Positions 34,096 to 42,918 of a stretch of DNA of 64,000 bases are shown here, piece by piece. The position numbers and the translations under genes were made by a program. Below the pieces are notes generated by a model, which worked only from the letters and a program-made list of their open reading frames with translations, was not told the origin of the DNA and did no database searches. The first letter of the stretch is position 1, and every line of letters starts with the position of its first letter. Source of the stretch: Spectribacter acetivorans (GTDB lineage Bacteria > Pseudomonadota > Gammaproteobacteria > Nevskiales > Salinisphaeraceae); assembly GCF_031846305.1 (NCBI RefSeq), contig NZ_JAVRHY010000002.1, forward strand, positions 186,001 through 250,000, in the 5' to 3' direction.

Positions 34096-34410
34096 GGCTG
34101 TGATATCGATAACAGAACCGGCCCGGCCCGCACCGGTCAAAGTGGCGGATTGAAGTCGGTCCGACAAAGTCCGCAACGGAGTAGCGCCGGCTTTGGCCGG
34201 CCTTCCGACTGTCAGTAAATCGGCGGACGTAAGTACCACTAAGACCAAAAAGCGGCCCACCTGCTAGCCCGGGTATGCGCGCGAAACAACCAGCCTCAGA
34301 CGCACGGGAGTTGCGGATCACCCGCGCCGGGCAATGCCAGTAAGGAATTCGTTCGGGGCAGGGCGCGGCCGACGGGAGGTCGGGGCCAATCCGAGATCAT
34401 CGCGAGGAGA
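34096..34410. other. Noncoding stretch without recognised content
   Basis: A 315-bp gap between the terminator and tRNA-Leu. Short open frames exist on the minus strand (up to 88 codons), but they show no family resemblance, no start-site signal and unusual composition. No repeat or promoter is recognised. Confidence 0.5.
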
Positions 34411-34498
34411 TGGTGCGCCGGGGGAGACTCGAACTCCCAAGGGCTATTCGCCCACTAGGCCCTCAACCTAGCGCGTCTACCAGTTCCGCCACCGGCGC
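34411..34498 (-). tRNA. tRNA-Leu (anticodon GAG)
   Basis: An 88-nt minus-strand cloverleaf begins GCGCCGGTGG and ends CCGGCGCACCA with encoded CCA. The anticodon stem is CTAGG/CCTAG around TTGAGGG, giving anticodon GAG. The long variable arm (GGGCGAATAGCCC) confirms tRNA-Leu. A TACACT hexamer with a GCGCGC discriminator lies just upstream on the minus strand. Confidence 0.95.
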
Positions 34499-34564
34499 AA
34501 GCGCGCGCAAGTGTAGCAGACGCGCTCCCGAAAGCGGAGCCCCGGGCATGGCAAAGCCGCCTCC

Positions 34565-35395
34565 TCAGTTGGCGCCGGTCTCCGCCAGCATCGCCCCGAT
34601 CACTTGTGTCCAGATGCCGGACCCCCGCAGCATCATCCCGCCGTCTGCCGCCACCACGTTGCCGGTGATGTAGCTCGCCAGCGGGCTGGCGAGAAAGCAG
34701 GCCAGGGCGCCGACGTCCGCCGTGTCGCCCATGCGACGCATCGGCACCTCGTCGGCAATCCGGTGCTCACTGCCGGGCGGCGCTAGCCGCTTGAGCCCTT
34801 CGGTATCGGCGATCCACCCGGGCAACACACTATTCGCCCGAATGCCATAAGGCCCCCATTCCAGGGCCAGCGTTTTCATCAGGTTGTCCACGCCGGCCTT
34901 CGCCGCGCCGGCATGTGCCTGGAATTCGAACGGTGCCTGGGCTTGACCGGCGGAAATGAAGATCAGGCTGCCGCGGGTTTGCCGGAGTTGCTCGAAGGCG
35001 GCACGCGCGGCGTTGAAGGCCCCGACCAGGTCGATGTCGACCACGGTGCGGAAGCCGTTGCTGGAGAGCTTTTCCGTGGGTGCGGTGAAGTTGCCGGCGG
35101 CCCCTGCCACGAGCACGTTGATTGGCCCGAGCTGTTTTTCCGTGGTGGCCATGGCGTCGGCCAGCGCGTCCATGTCGCGTACGTCGGCCGCCTGGGCGAC
35201 TACGTTCGCGCCCAACTTTTGCAGCCCTCCTGCTGCGTCATCCAGTTTCGACTGGGTGCGGCCGCAGATGGCGATATTGGCGCCCAGGCGGGCGAAGCAC
35301 TCTGCCACGCCGAGGTTGATACCGCTGCCGCCGCCGGTAATGAAAACGGTTTGGCGGGCAAACAGGGTGGGGGCGAATACGTCCTCAAGATGCAA
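34565..35395 (-). CDS. SDR-family oxidoreductase, 2,4-dienoyl-CoA reductase-like
   Basis: 276 residues from a TTG at 35395. This start is preferred because AGGAG lies about 10 nt upstream and the extra 54 upstream codons carry no homology. The Rossmann motif TGGGSGI and NVLVAGAAGNF are typical SDR features. Instead of the usual YxxxK the sequence has FQAHAGAAKAGVDNL, as in peroxisomal-type 2,4-dienoyl-CoA reductases, and WGPYGIRANSVLPGWI follows. It may reduce unsaturated acyl-CoA intermediates. It diverges from a MaoC-type pair that would hydrate enoyl-CoAs, so the two could form a small beta-oxidation module. Confidence 0.78.
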   Translation of the reverse strand: MHLEDVFAPTLFARQTVFITGGGSGINLGVAECFARLGANIAICGRTQSKLDDAAGGLQKLGANVVAQAADVRDMDALADAMATTEKQLGPINVLVAGAAGNFTAPTEKLSSNGFRTVVDIDLVGAFNAARAAFEQLRQTRGSLIFISAGQAQAPFEFQAHAGAAKAGVDNLMKTLALEWGPYGIRANSVLPGWIADTEGLKRLAPPGSEHRIADEVPMRRMGDTADVGALACFLASPLASYITGNVVAADGGMMLRGSGIWTQVIGAMLAETGAN

Positions 35396-35699
35396 GATGA
35401 CTCTTCTCCTATTGAGAATCCGGTGGGCGCTGCGGGGCCGATATCGGGCGTCGACGACCCCGGTTTTGGCTTGCGGGCCGCCGGGGACAGCGCCGCCAGA
35501 CGGGCCCGAATGCTGGCAATTTAGCGTGGCGCCAGACCAGCGGCGCCGCATTCCCAATCGGAATATCCAGCATTATGGCGCGCCAGCCGGCAATCCGCGA
35601 TGTCACGCGGTATGGGTTGAACCCAAGCCAACGTGCGGGTCTCGCCCCGACTCGAGAAATACTCTAGGCTGGCGGCAAATACCGAAAAGACACGGGACG
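35396..35699. other. Divergent intergenic region between SDR and MaoC genes
   Basis: 304 bp. It holds the AGGAG for the SDR TTG start on the minus strand near 35405 and presumably two divergent promoters. I see no confident -35/-10 pair, no TGCA-N6-TGCA site and no hairpin with a T-tract. Confidence 0.5.
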
Positions 35700-36143
35700 A
35701 TGATCGATACAAGTCATATCGGACGGGAGCTACCCGTCCATTCGGTGGACGTGGAGCGGGGCCGATTGCGCTTCTTCGCCAAGGCCATCGGGGAGACCGA
35801 TACGGTCTATCGAGATACCGACGCGGCGCGTGGCGCCGGCCATCCCGACATTCCGGTACCGCCGACCTTCCTGTTCTGTCTGGAAATGGAGGTGCCCAAC
35901 CCCTTTGCGGTGTATGAGGAGCTCGGTATCAAGGTCAGCCAGATTCTGCACGGCGAACAGCGTTTCCAGTACCACGCCATGGCGTATGCCGGTGATCAGC
36001 TGACCTTCCACGGTCGCATTACCGATATCTACAGCAAGAAGGGCGGCAAACTGGAATTCGTGGTCAAGGACACCGAGGTCACCAACCAGGATCAACAGGC
36101 AATCGCCAGCCTGCGCTCCGTCATCGTCGTGAGGAATCCGTGA
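35700..36143 (+). CDS. MaoC-like hot-dog subunit lacking hydratase residues (FAS1-type dehydratase N domain)
   Basis: 147 residues. It matches the N-terminal MaoC dehydratase / FAS1-type domain (SVDVERGRLRFFAKAIGETD, PVPPTFLFCLEME, ILHGEQRFQYHAMAYAGDQL). It lacks the Asp/His hydratase-2 motif. In split (R)-specific enoyl-CoA hydratases such a subunit binds the acyl chain and partners a catalytic MaoC subunit. The next gene, overlapping by ATGA, carries that motif, so a heterodimer is expected. Confidence 0.8.
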   Translation: MIDTSHIGRELPVHSVDVERGRLRFFAKAIGETDTVYRDTDAARGAGHPDIPVPPTFLFCLEMEVPNPFAVYEELGIKVSQILHGEQRFQYHAMAYAGDQLTFHGRITDIYSKKGGKLEFVVKDTEVTNQDQQAIASLRSVIVVRNP

Positions 36144-36562
36144 TGCCAATGCCCCGATTCGACGACATCGAAGTCGGCGACAACCTGCCGGCGCTCGAGC
36201 ATCCGCCCATCGATCGGCTTCAGCTTGCGCTGTACGCCGGCGCGTCCGGGGATCACAACCCGATGCACGTGGACATCGATTTCGTGAAGAAGGCCGGCCT
36301 GGATGATGTATTCGCCCACGGCATGCTCGGCATGGCCTGGCTCGGCCGGCTGGTGACCCAATGGGTGCCGCAGACGGCATTGAGGAATCTGGATGCACGC
36401 TTTCTGGATATCGTGCCGGTGCATGCCGAGGTCACCAGTCGGGGCCGTGTTGCCCGCAAGTTTACGGAAGACGGCGAGAACCGCATCGAAGTCGAGATCG
36501 AAAACGTGGACGGCGAGGGCAAGGCCAGCATCAGCGGTCGGGCGGTGATCGCGCTGGACTAA
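36143..36562 (+). CDS. MaoC-family (R)-specific enoyl-CoA hydratase catalytic subunit
   Basis: 139 residues. The hydratase-2 motif is intact in ASGDHNPMHVDIDFVKKAG, with AHGMLGMAWLGRL after it; the Asp and His are catalytic. ATG at 36143 overlaps the stop of the companion subunit; an in-frame GTG lies 3 nt upstream. The pair would hydrate trans-2-enoyl-CoA to (R)-3-hydroxyacyl-CoA. The natural acyl chain is not indicated. Confidence 0.82.
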   Translation: MPMPRFDDIEVGDNLPALEHPPIDRLQLALYAGASGDHNPMHVDIDFVKKAGLDDVFAHGMLGMAWLGRLVTQWVPQTALRNLDARFLDIVPVHAEVTSRGRVARKFTEDGENRIEVEIENVDGEGKASISGRAVIALD

Positions 36563-36621
36563 GTACCGCTGGCGGATGGCTGCCTCGCGTATGCTGGCGG
36601 CGTGATGTACGACGCTGCCCC

Positions 36622-37857
36622 ATGAGTCAGGCCACCTCCCATGTCTGCCCGACCTGCGACTGGGTCTGTGAGGTCCCGAACCTGTCGGCCGGCGAGCGTG
36701 CGCGATGCCCGCGCTGTGCGCACAGCATTGCCCGCGGCGGGCCGCGAACCCATGCTGGCACGCTAGCGCTGTCGCTGACCGGTCTGATCCTGCTTGCTTT
36801 GTCGATCGGGTTCGATTTCCTGTCATTCGACGTGCAGGGCCGCGGGCATACCATCCGGCTGCTCGATGCCGGCACCGTCCTGCTAGACCAGACCTATCTG
36901 TTTCTCGGCATCCTGGTGCTGGCCACCACCGTGTTTCTGCCGGGGCTTTACCTGGCCGGGGCGTTCTACCTGAGCCTGGCGCTGGCAAGGGACCGACCCT
37001 TGCCGGGAAGTACCGCGGTATGCCGCTGGCTGGCCCCGATCGAGCCGTGGATGATGAGCGACGTGTTCATCGTCGGCATCCTGGTAAGCCTGATCAAGAT
37101 CGTGACCCTAGCCAACGTGATGCTTGGGCCGGCGTTCTATACCTTCTGCGCCTACGCGATCCTGATGCTGGCGATCACCAGCCGTTTTCACCCGACGGAT
37201 TACTGGCACCGTTTCGTACCGGCGGGCAACCTGGCCGCCAGACCACAGGCGGGCCGTACCGCCGCTGCTCAGGGGTGCGCCGGATGTCACGCCTGCGGAC
37301 TGATATTCACGGCATCCGGCACGCGGGCCTGCCCTCGCTGCGGGCATCGGCTGCCGGCCGCGGCGGGTTTGCGCCTGCAGCGGACCTGGGCGCTGCTGGC
37401 CGCCGCCTCGGTCCTGCTGCTGCCGGCGAATCTGATGCCGATCATGGCGACCGTCAGCCTCGGCTATACCACGCCGGCCACCATCATCGGCGGCGTGGTC
37501 CACATGGTGGAAACCGGCAGCTGGCCGATCGCTCTGATCATCTTCGTGGCCAGCATCGTGGTGCCGATTGCCAAGATCGGCATGCTGGGCTGGCTATGCC
37601 TTAAACTGCAGACCGGACGGCCGGCCACCCGATTGGGGGACCTGCGGGTTTATCGGGTGACCGAAGTCATCGGCCGGTGGTCGATGATCGACATTTTCGT
37701 GGTGGCGGTACTCACGGCGCTGATCCAGGCCGACCAGTACATGGCCGTGTCACCCGGACCCGCGGCGGCCTCGTTTGCCGCGGTGGTGCTGCTGACCATG
37801 CTGGCCGCGCAGAGCCTTGATCCGCGACTGATCGCACAACGACATACCCCGACATGA
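36622..37857 (+). CDS. pqiA: Paraquat-inducible protein A (PqiA), inner-membrane component
   Basis: 411 residues, started at ATG 36622; the frame is open further upstream without homology. Two PqiA modules are present, each with a Cys4 zinc-ribbon-like element (HVCPTCDWVCEV with RCPRCAHS, then CAGCHACGLIF with CPRCGHRL) and about four membrane segments. PqiA works with the MCE protein PqiB and lipoprotein PqiC in lipid transport across the periplasm. Its stop codon overlaps the pqiB start. Confidence 0.92.
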   Translation: MSQATSHVCPTCDWVCEVPNLSAGERARCPRCAHSIARGGPRTHAGTLALSLTGLILLALSIGFDFLSFDVQGRGHTIRLLDAGTVLLDQTYLFLGILVLATTVFLPGLYLAGAFYLSLALARDRPLPGSTAVCRWLAPIEPWMMSDVFIVGILVSLIKIVTLANVMLGPAFYTFCAYAILMLAITSRFHPTDYWHRFVPAGNLAARPQAGRTAAAQGCAGCHACGLIFTASGTRACPRCGHRLPAAAGLRLQRTWALLAAASVLLLPANLMPIMATVSLGYTTPATIIGGVVHMVETGSWPIALIIFVASIVVPIAKIGMLGWLCLKLQTGRPATRLGDLRVYRVTEVIGRWSMIDIFVVAVLTALIQADQYMAVSPGPAAASFAAVVLLTMLAAQSLDPRLIAQRHTPT

Positions 37858-39503
37858 CCGACTCCGATCTGCAGACAGCCCATATCGATCAACAGCGGGG
37901 CCCCTGGCTGTCTGCGGTCTGGATCATCCCTCTGGTGGCGATCCTGGTCGGCGGCTGGCTGTTCTATCAGAACGTGCTGGCACGCGGCGCGCTGGTGACG
38001 CTGGAGTTGCCCAATGCCGAGGGGCTGGAGGCGGGACGCACCACGGTCAAGATTCGCAACGTCGAAGTCGGCAAGGTCGAGGACGTACGCCTCACTGGCG
38101 ACTATTCCGGGACCATCGCCGAAATCCGCATGGATCGCGACGCCACCGGCCTGCTGGTGGAGGACACCCGCTTCTGGGTGGTTAAGCCGCGTATCGGCCG
38201 ACGGGGCATCAGCGGGCTGAACACCATCCTCTCCGGCGCCTATGTCCAGATGCAGCCGGGCGAGTCCGACAAGCCGCGCTACCGCTTCGAGGCGCTGGAG
38301 CAGCCGCCGGTGATGGAATCGGATGCGCCGGGCCTGTCGCTGCGCCTGTCCGGCCGGGAGCAGGCAGCATTGAGCGTGGGCGATCCGGTGCTGTATCAGG
38401 GCCGCGAGGCCGGGCGGGTGGAAACCGCGGAATTCGATGCCGAAACACAGCAAATGCGATACCAGGTATTCGTCGATCAGCCCTATGATTCGCTGATCCG
38501 CCGCAATACACAGTTCTGGAACCGCTCCGGCGTGGATGTGGAGCTCAGCTCCGAGGGGGTGCAGGTGAATCTCGGGTCGCTCGAGGCCATGCTGGCGGGC
38601 GGCGTGACCTTCGGCCTCCCGGAGGACGTACCGCCGGGTGGCGCGGTATCCAACGGTGACCACTTCGATCTGTTCGCCTCTCGCGATAAGGCGCAGCAGG
38701 ATCGTTTCGATCAGCAGATCGAATACATCGTGCTGGTGCGAGACTCGGTCCGCGGTCTCAACCCTGGTGCGCAGCTGGCCTTCCGCGGCATCCGCGTGGG
38801 TACGGTGACGGATGTGCCGTTCTTTACCGAGGCGGTGCGCGAGCAGAACTTCGAGGATTTCCGCATTCCGGTGCGGATCCTGTTCGAACCCCAACGGCTG
38901 GGACCGGCCTGGGGCGACCGCAGCCTGGACGAGTGGCGTGAACGCCTGGACGGGCTATTCGAGCGTGGCCTGCGGGCCAGCGTACGGCCCGGCAACCTGT
39001 TGACCGGCGCCATGTACATGGATCTGCAGATCGTCGACGAACCCGAGCCGCGAGACATGGTGACCGTGGGCGATTATCCGGTGTTCCCCAGCACCGTCGG
39101 TGGCTTTACCGGCATCGAACAGAAGATTTCGACGCTGCTGGACAAGCTCAACAATCTGGATATCGAACCCACCCTGAATCGCCTGGGCGATACGCTGGCG
39201 TCGTCCGATCGCACGTTCGAGGAAATGACAGCCACGCTGGATTCCCTCAACCAGGTACTCAAGACCGATGAGGCCCGCAGCCTGCCCGCGGAATTGGAGA
39301 AGACGCTGCGGGAAATCCAGCGAACGCTGGGGGCCTATCGCGAAGGCCAGCCGGTTTACGACCAGCTGGATCGGGCGTTGCAACAGCTGACACGGGTCCT
39401 CGATGACCTGGGCCCGCTGGCGGATACGCTGCGCGAGAGTCCCGATGCCCTGTTGTTCGGCCGTGAACCCGAGGAAGACCCCATGCCGAGAGCGCCGCGA
39501 TGA
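37854..39503 (+). CDS. pqiB: Intermembrane transport protein PqiB (MCE/MlaD repeats)
   Basis: 549 residues. One N-terminal transmembrane helix (SAVWIIPLVAILVGGWLFYQ) precedes three MCE/MlaD domains (LPNAEGLEAGRTTVKIRNVEVG; LSLRLSGREQAALSVGDPVLYQG; VLVRDSVRGLNPGAQLAFRGIRVG). A long alpha-helical C-terminal segment forms the needle. PqiB hexamers bridge the periplasm as a lipid conduit. Start and stop overlap the neighbouring pqi genes. Confidence 0.93.
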   Translation: MTDSDLQTAHIDQQRGPWLSAVWIIPLVAILVGGWLFYQNVLARGALVTLELPNAEGLEAGRTTVKIRNVEVGKVEDVRLTGDYSGTIAEIRMDRDATGLLVEDTRFWVVKPRIGRRGISGLNTILSGAYVQMQPGESDKPRYRFEALEQPPVMESDAPGLSLRLSGREQAALSVGDPVLYQGREAGRVETAEFDAETQQMRYQVFVDQPYDSLIRRNTQFWNRSGVDVELSSEGVQVNLGSLEAMLAGGVTFGLPEDVPPGGAVSNGDHFDLFASRDKAQQDRFDQQIEYIVLVRDSVRGLNPGAQLAFRGIRVGTVTDVPFFTEAVREQNFEDFRIPVRILFEPQRLGPAWGDRSLDEWRERLDGLFERGLRASVRPGNLLTGAMYMDLQIVDEPEPRDMVTVGDYPVFPSTVGGFTGIEQKISTLLDKLNNLDIEPTLNRLGDTLASSDRTFEEMTATLDSLNQVLKTDEARSLPAELEKTLREIQRTLGAYREGQPVYDQLDRALQQLTRVLDDLGPLADTLRESPDALLFGREPEEDPMPRAPR

Positions 39504-40078
39504 ACCGACTTCCGATACTGCTGATCATGCTGCCGCTGATAGCCGGCTGCGCGACGTCGGTACCTGCCACGCATCACTACCTGCTCACCGGCCCCGAGGC
39601 TGACCCGGCAGCGGCGGAGGACAGCATCAGCCTGACCCTGGCCGGTGTCAGCACGACGGCTTATCTGCAGACCCAGGGCATCGTCATCCGGACCACAGAA
39701 ACCGAGGTGGCCACGGCGCAGCGCCACCGCTGGGCGGAACCGCTGCCCGAACAGTTGCGGCGCCGGATTCCGGCGCAGCTGGGCCGGGCATTGCCCGGGG
39801 TGCGGGTATTCACGCAGCACGCGCCGAGTACCGGCCCGCGGCTGTTCGTCCATTTCGATCGTTTCAACGGCCATTTCGACGGCGTTGCCGTGATCGGCGG
39901 CACCTGGCATCTGGAGAATGAACGGGGTGAACTGCTGCTGCGCCGGCATTTCACGATCCGCCAGCCGCTGGACAATGACGGCTATCCGGCCCTGGTGTCG
40001 GCGCTGTCGGCCGCCACCACTGCACTCATCGGCGACATTGCCGAGTCGCTAGCCCCGGTGCTGATCGACGGACGCTGA
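39500..40078 (+). CDS. pqiC: PqiC/YmbA-type outer-membrane lipoprotein
   Basis: 192 residues. The lipoprotein signal has lipobox IAGC (cysteine near residue 16). The ABC-type transport auxiliary (DUF330) fold is indicated by THHYLLTG, WAEPLPEQLRRRIPAQL and LFVHFDRFNGHFDGVAVIGGTW. PqiC forms the outer-membrane ring of the PqiABC pathway. Its 3' end overlaps the convergent DUF3482 gene by 30 nt. Confidence 0.9.
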   Translation: MNRLPILLIMLPLIAGCATSVPATHHYLLTGPEADPAAAEDSISLTLAGVSTTAYLQTQGIVIRTTETEVATAQRHRWAEPLPEQLRRRIPAQLGRALPGVRVFTQHAPSTGPRLFVHFDRFNGHFDGVAVIGGTWHLENERGELLLRRHFTIRQPLDNDGYPALVSALSAATTALIGDIAESLAPVLIDGR

Positions 40079-41458
40079 GGGCGCTTCATCCAGGGCCTGC
40101 TCGACCGCCTCGGCGATACGCTGGGCCACCCGCGGCGGGGCCCCGCCTGACAGTGACTGATTGAGCCGCGACCAGGCTGGATGCATCCGGCAACGCAACA
40201 CCCGTCGCCGCAGTTGCCTGCTGGGCCAGCCCCCGGCCGGCGCTTCCGATTGCAGGCGCTGGGTAGCCGCATGGCCGCGGCGGAGCAGGGCGCGCAGCAG
40301 CATGATCTGACGCGCCGCCAGCAGGGCCAGCACCGCGACATCCGGCGCCAGTACCTGTCGTCCCTGCAAGCGCACCCACCAGGGGCGGATCAGACGATCG
40401 GTGGCGCCGGCCGCCGCACCCAGCCCGGCGCCGATGGCAGTAGCGGCACCCAGACTCAGGCCGCCGGTCATGGCATCCACGCCCAGACCGGCCATACCGC
40501 CGGCCGCCACCGCCGATCCGGTGCGGATGCCGAAGGCGCGCAGATGGTCGGGGTCGAACAGATCCTCGCGCCAGGTACCGTCGTCCAGCGGCAGGTCGGG
40601 CGCCTGGTAGGCGCCCAGTTCGAAGCGGAACAGATCCAGCAACGCCGCCACCGCGGCCTGTTCGCGCTCGCGCAGCTGATCGCGCATCGCGGTGCGGGTT
40701 GGCGCCGGGTCCTCGTCCGTCCCGGCGGTCCGCCGTAGCGCCGCCGCGTCGATGAGCAGTTCCGCCACCACTCGACAGGCCGCCATGATGGTCGTGCGGC
40801 GCTCGTCGCGACGTTCCGCCTGCAGAGCGGTGAGGCGGTCGCGGTGCGCGTCCAGCATCAGGCCCAGTTTTTCGAACAGCCGATCCTCGGCGCCGGCGTC
40901 GAGCACCACGGTGTCGAACTCGGCCAGAACATGCTGACCCAGTCGCGCCAGTTGTGTGCGCCAGTCCGCCGCGTCAGCCGTGGGATCGGCGACGAAATTT
41001 AGCACCGGTAACAGCGGTCGGCCGCAGGCCGCCAGCAGCCTGAGTTCTTCCCGATGCTTGGCGCGCATCGGCTCGCGGCTATCGATGACCAGCAGTGCCG
41101 CATCGCTTTGCAGCAACTGCCGCAGGACCCGGGCCTCCTGCTCGTAACGGCCCTGATCGTGGTCGCCCTGCAGAAACGCCTCGATGCCCGCGACCGGGTC
41201 GACCGCCTGCGCCAGCCCCTCGTCCAGATGGGCGCGCAGTCCCAGCGCATCCTCCAGTCCCGGGGTGTCGAACAGGGCCACGGCGGCGGCCGGATCGCTG
41301 CCGAGATCGATTCGCGCGACGTCGCGTGTGGTGGCGGGCCGGTCGGACACCTCGCCGAAGCGGGCGTCGCGGGTGAGCGTGCGCAGCAGTGAGGTCTTGC
41401 CCGCGTTCGTGTGGCCGACGACGGCCAGCTGCAACGGATTGCCGGTGATCGGGTTCAT
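40049..41458 (-). CDS. DUF3482 domain-containing GTPase
   Basis: 469 residues. The G domain has GHTNAGKTSLL (P-loop near residues 15-25) and switch DTPGLEDALG; the G4 position reads NFVAD instead of NKxD, so guanine specificity may be relaxed. The C-terminal DUF3482 half contains glycine-rich hydrophobic segments (AAGGMAGLGVDAMTGGLSLGAATAIGAG), suggesting membrane association. It overlaps the DUF2868 gene by 4 nt, and the two usually occur together. No biochemical role is known. Confidence 0.82.
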   Translation of the reverse strand: MNPITGNPLQLAVVGHTNAGKTSLLRTLTRDARFGEVSDRPATTRDVARIDLGSDPAAAVALFDTPGLEDALGLRAHLDEGLAQAVDPVAGIEAFLQGDHDQGRYEQEARVLRQLLQSDAALLVIDSREPMRAKHREELRLLAACGRPLLPVLNFVADPTADAADWRTQLARLGQHVLAEFDTVVLDAGAEDRLFEKLGLMLDAHRDRLTALQAERRDERRTTIMAACRVVAELLIDAAALRRTAGTDEDPAPTRTAMRDQLREREQAAVAALLDLFRFELGAYQAPDLPLDDGTWREDLFDPDHLRAFGIRTGSAVAAGGMAGLGVDAMTGGLSLGAATAIGAGLGAAAGATDRLIRPWWVRLQGRQVLAPDVAVLALLAARQIMLLRALLRRGHAATQRLQSEAPAGGWPSRQLRRRVLRCRMHPAWSRLNQSLSGGAPPRVAQRIAEAVEQALDEAPSASVDQHRG

Positions 41459-42831
41459 GCCGACACCCTGCCAGGTTCGCCTGCCGGCAGGCCGAACACG
41501 CCCAGTCCGGCACCCGCGGCAATGGCCGTTTCCTGCCAGGCGCGCAGTCTTGCGGGTGTGGGCGTCGCGCCTACCAGCAGGATCGCGCCATCGGCGCCCG
41601 CAGCGGCCAGGGCATCGTTCAGAAAGCGCTCGGCGCCGCGGTCCGGGGTGGTGCGGACGCTGACCATGAGCAGCAGTCGATCGATCCGGATGTCGGGAAG
41701 CCGCGTCAGCAGGTTTCGTCGGCTGGTCAGGTCATCCACGCTGCCCAGCCAGTCCCAGGCGGCCTCCTGGGGCGGGGCCGGCGGTTCATCCAGTTCCAGA
41801 CCCACGGCCTGCCAGGTACCTTCCGGTACCGCCGGTGCGGTCGGATTGCCCGCTTCCGGTACCGCAGGCGACGTTATCTCGGCGGCAGTTGCGCCGGGTG
41901 CGGCGGTTGCCGCCATCAACCGCGACCGTAGCCGCGCGAAGCCGGGCCGTTGTTCGTCGCGGGTCGCCCGGGCCAGGGAAAGCCGCGCCAGGCCCAGTGA
42001 AACCACGAGGGCGATCAGGCGGGGCAGGGCGCCGTAAATGGCGGTGGCAACCAGCAACCAGGCCGCCCAGTCCTGCCGTGCCGCCCGGGCAGTCTCGCCC
42101 TGCAACGGCAGGTCGTTGGCGCCCGCCACGCCGAATAGTGCCGGGCCCAGTGACAGTAGTTCGGCCCAGCGCTGGAGCGCGTTGTCATCCAGCAGGGTGG
42201 TTTCCCATACCAGATCGATTTCGCGCAGGCTCAGCAGAGTCGCCAGCGCCAGCAGGGCGCCCAGACTGAAGACCAGCCAGAGGCCGTGAATCCAGCCGGC
42301 GAAAAGCCACTTGCCCGGGCGCTCGGTCATCAGCAGCCGCGTGGTGATCAAACCGGCCGGGGGCGGGCCGGCCGGCGGGGTCCGGCGCCATCGGTGCCAC
42401 CAGTCCCAGAGGCGGCCTCCCAGTCCGCCGCCGGAGCGCGCGGTCAGCGGCAGCAGCAACAGCCAGAGGCCCAGTGACGCGAGATTGAAGCCCACCAGCA
42501 ATACCAGCACCAGGGGCAGATTCACCGGCGGCGCCGGGGCCAGCGCCGCCGACGCGGCGGACAGGCCGCCCAGTCCGGCGAGCGCGAAACCGATGATGGC
42601 CGCGAGGCCCAGTCGCCGGGCGGCCCGGGCAATCGCATCCGCGCGGCCATCGGCCCCGGCGAGTGATCGCGCACGCATCCGAACGCGGGCATGAAACGGC
42701 CCGCCGGCCCCCGCCGCCGTGCGGTCCGCCTCGATGACCGCGTCGGGATGGCCGGCAATCTCTTCCTGCCGGCAGATGACCAGCGCGACGAATGCGTCCC
42801 GAATCCGGCGGGTAGGTAGTGGCGCGTGCAT
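41455..42831 (-). CDS. DUF2868 domain-containing membrane protein
   Basis: 458 residues, started at ATG 42831 (MHAPLPTRRIRDAFVALV). Four or more membrane segments are visible (LGLAAIIGFALAGLGGLSAA; LPLVLVLLVGFNLASLGLWLLL; LFAGWIHGLWLVFSLGALLALATL; WLLVATAIYGALPRLIALVVSL). The C-terminal soluble part includes ILLVGATPTPARL. It is coupled to the DUF3482 GTPase, so a GTPase-membrane partner pair is likely. Confidence 0.8.
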   Translation of the reverse strand: MHAPLPTRRIRDAFVALVICRQEEIAGHPDAVIEADRTAAGAGGPFHARVRMRARSLAGADGRADAIARAARRLGLAAIIGFALAGLGGLSAASAALAPAPPVNLPLVLVLLVGFNLASLGLWLLLLPLTARSGGGLGGRLWDWWHRWRRTPPAGPPPAGLITTRLLMTERPGKWLFAGWIHGLWLVFSLGALLALATLLSLREIDLVWETTLLDDNALQRWAELLSLGPALFGVAGANDLPLQGETARAARQDWAAWLLVATAIYGALPRLIALVVSLGLARLSLARATRDEQRPGFARLRSRLMAATAAPGATAAEITSPAVPEAGNPTAPAVPEGTWQAVGLELDEPPAPPQEAAWDWLGSVDDLTSRRNLLTRLPDIRIDRLLLMVSVRTTPDRGAERFLNDALAAAGADGAILLVGATPTPARLRAWQETAIAAGAGLGVFGLPAGEPGRVSA

Positions 42832-42918
42832 GGCGCGACTATACAAAACCGACCCCTCTGATCGCGGCCGATTCCGTGGCAAGATACGTCGCTGACATTT
42901 CACTACCCGATTCGCCCG

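Noticed and set aside
34055..34321. 88-codon minus-strand frame after the DUF1329 gene
   Set aside because: It overlaps the terminator hairpin and T-tract, has no ribosome-binding site or recognisable domain, and ends in a peptide encoded by the terminator itself.
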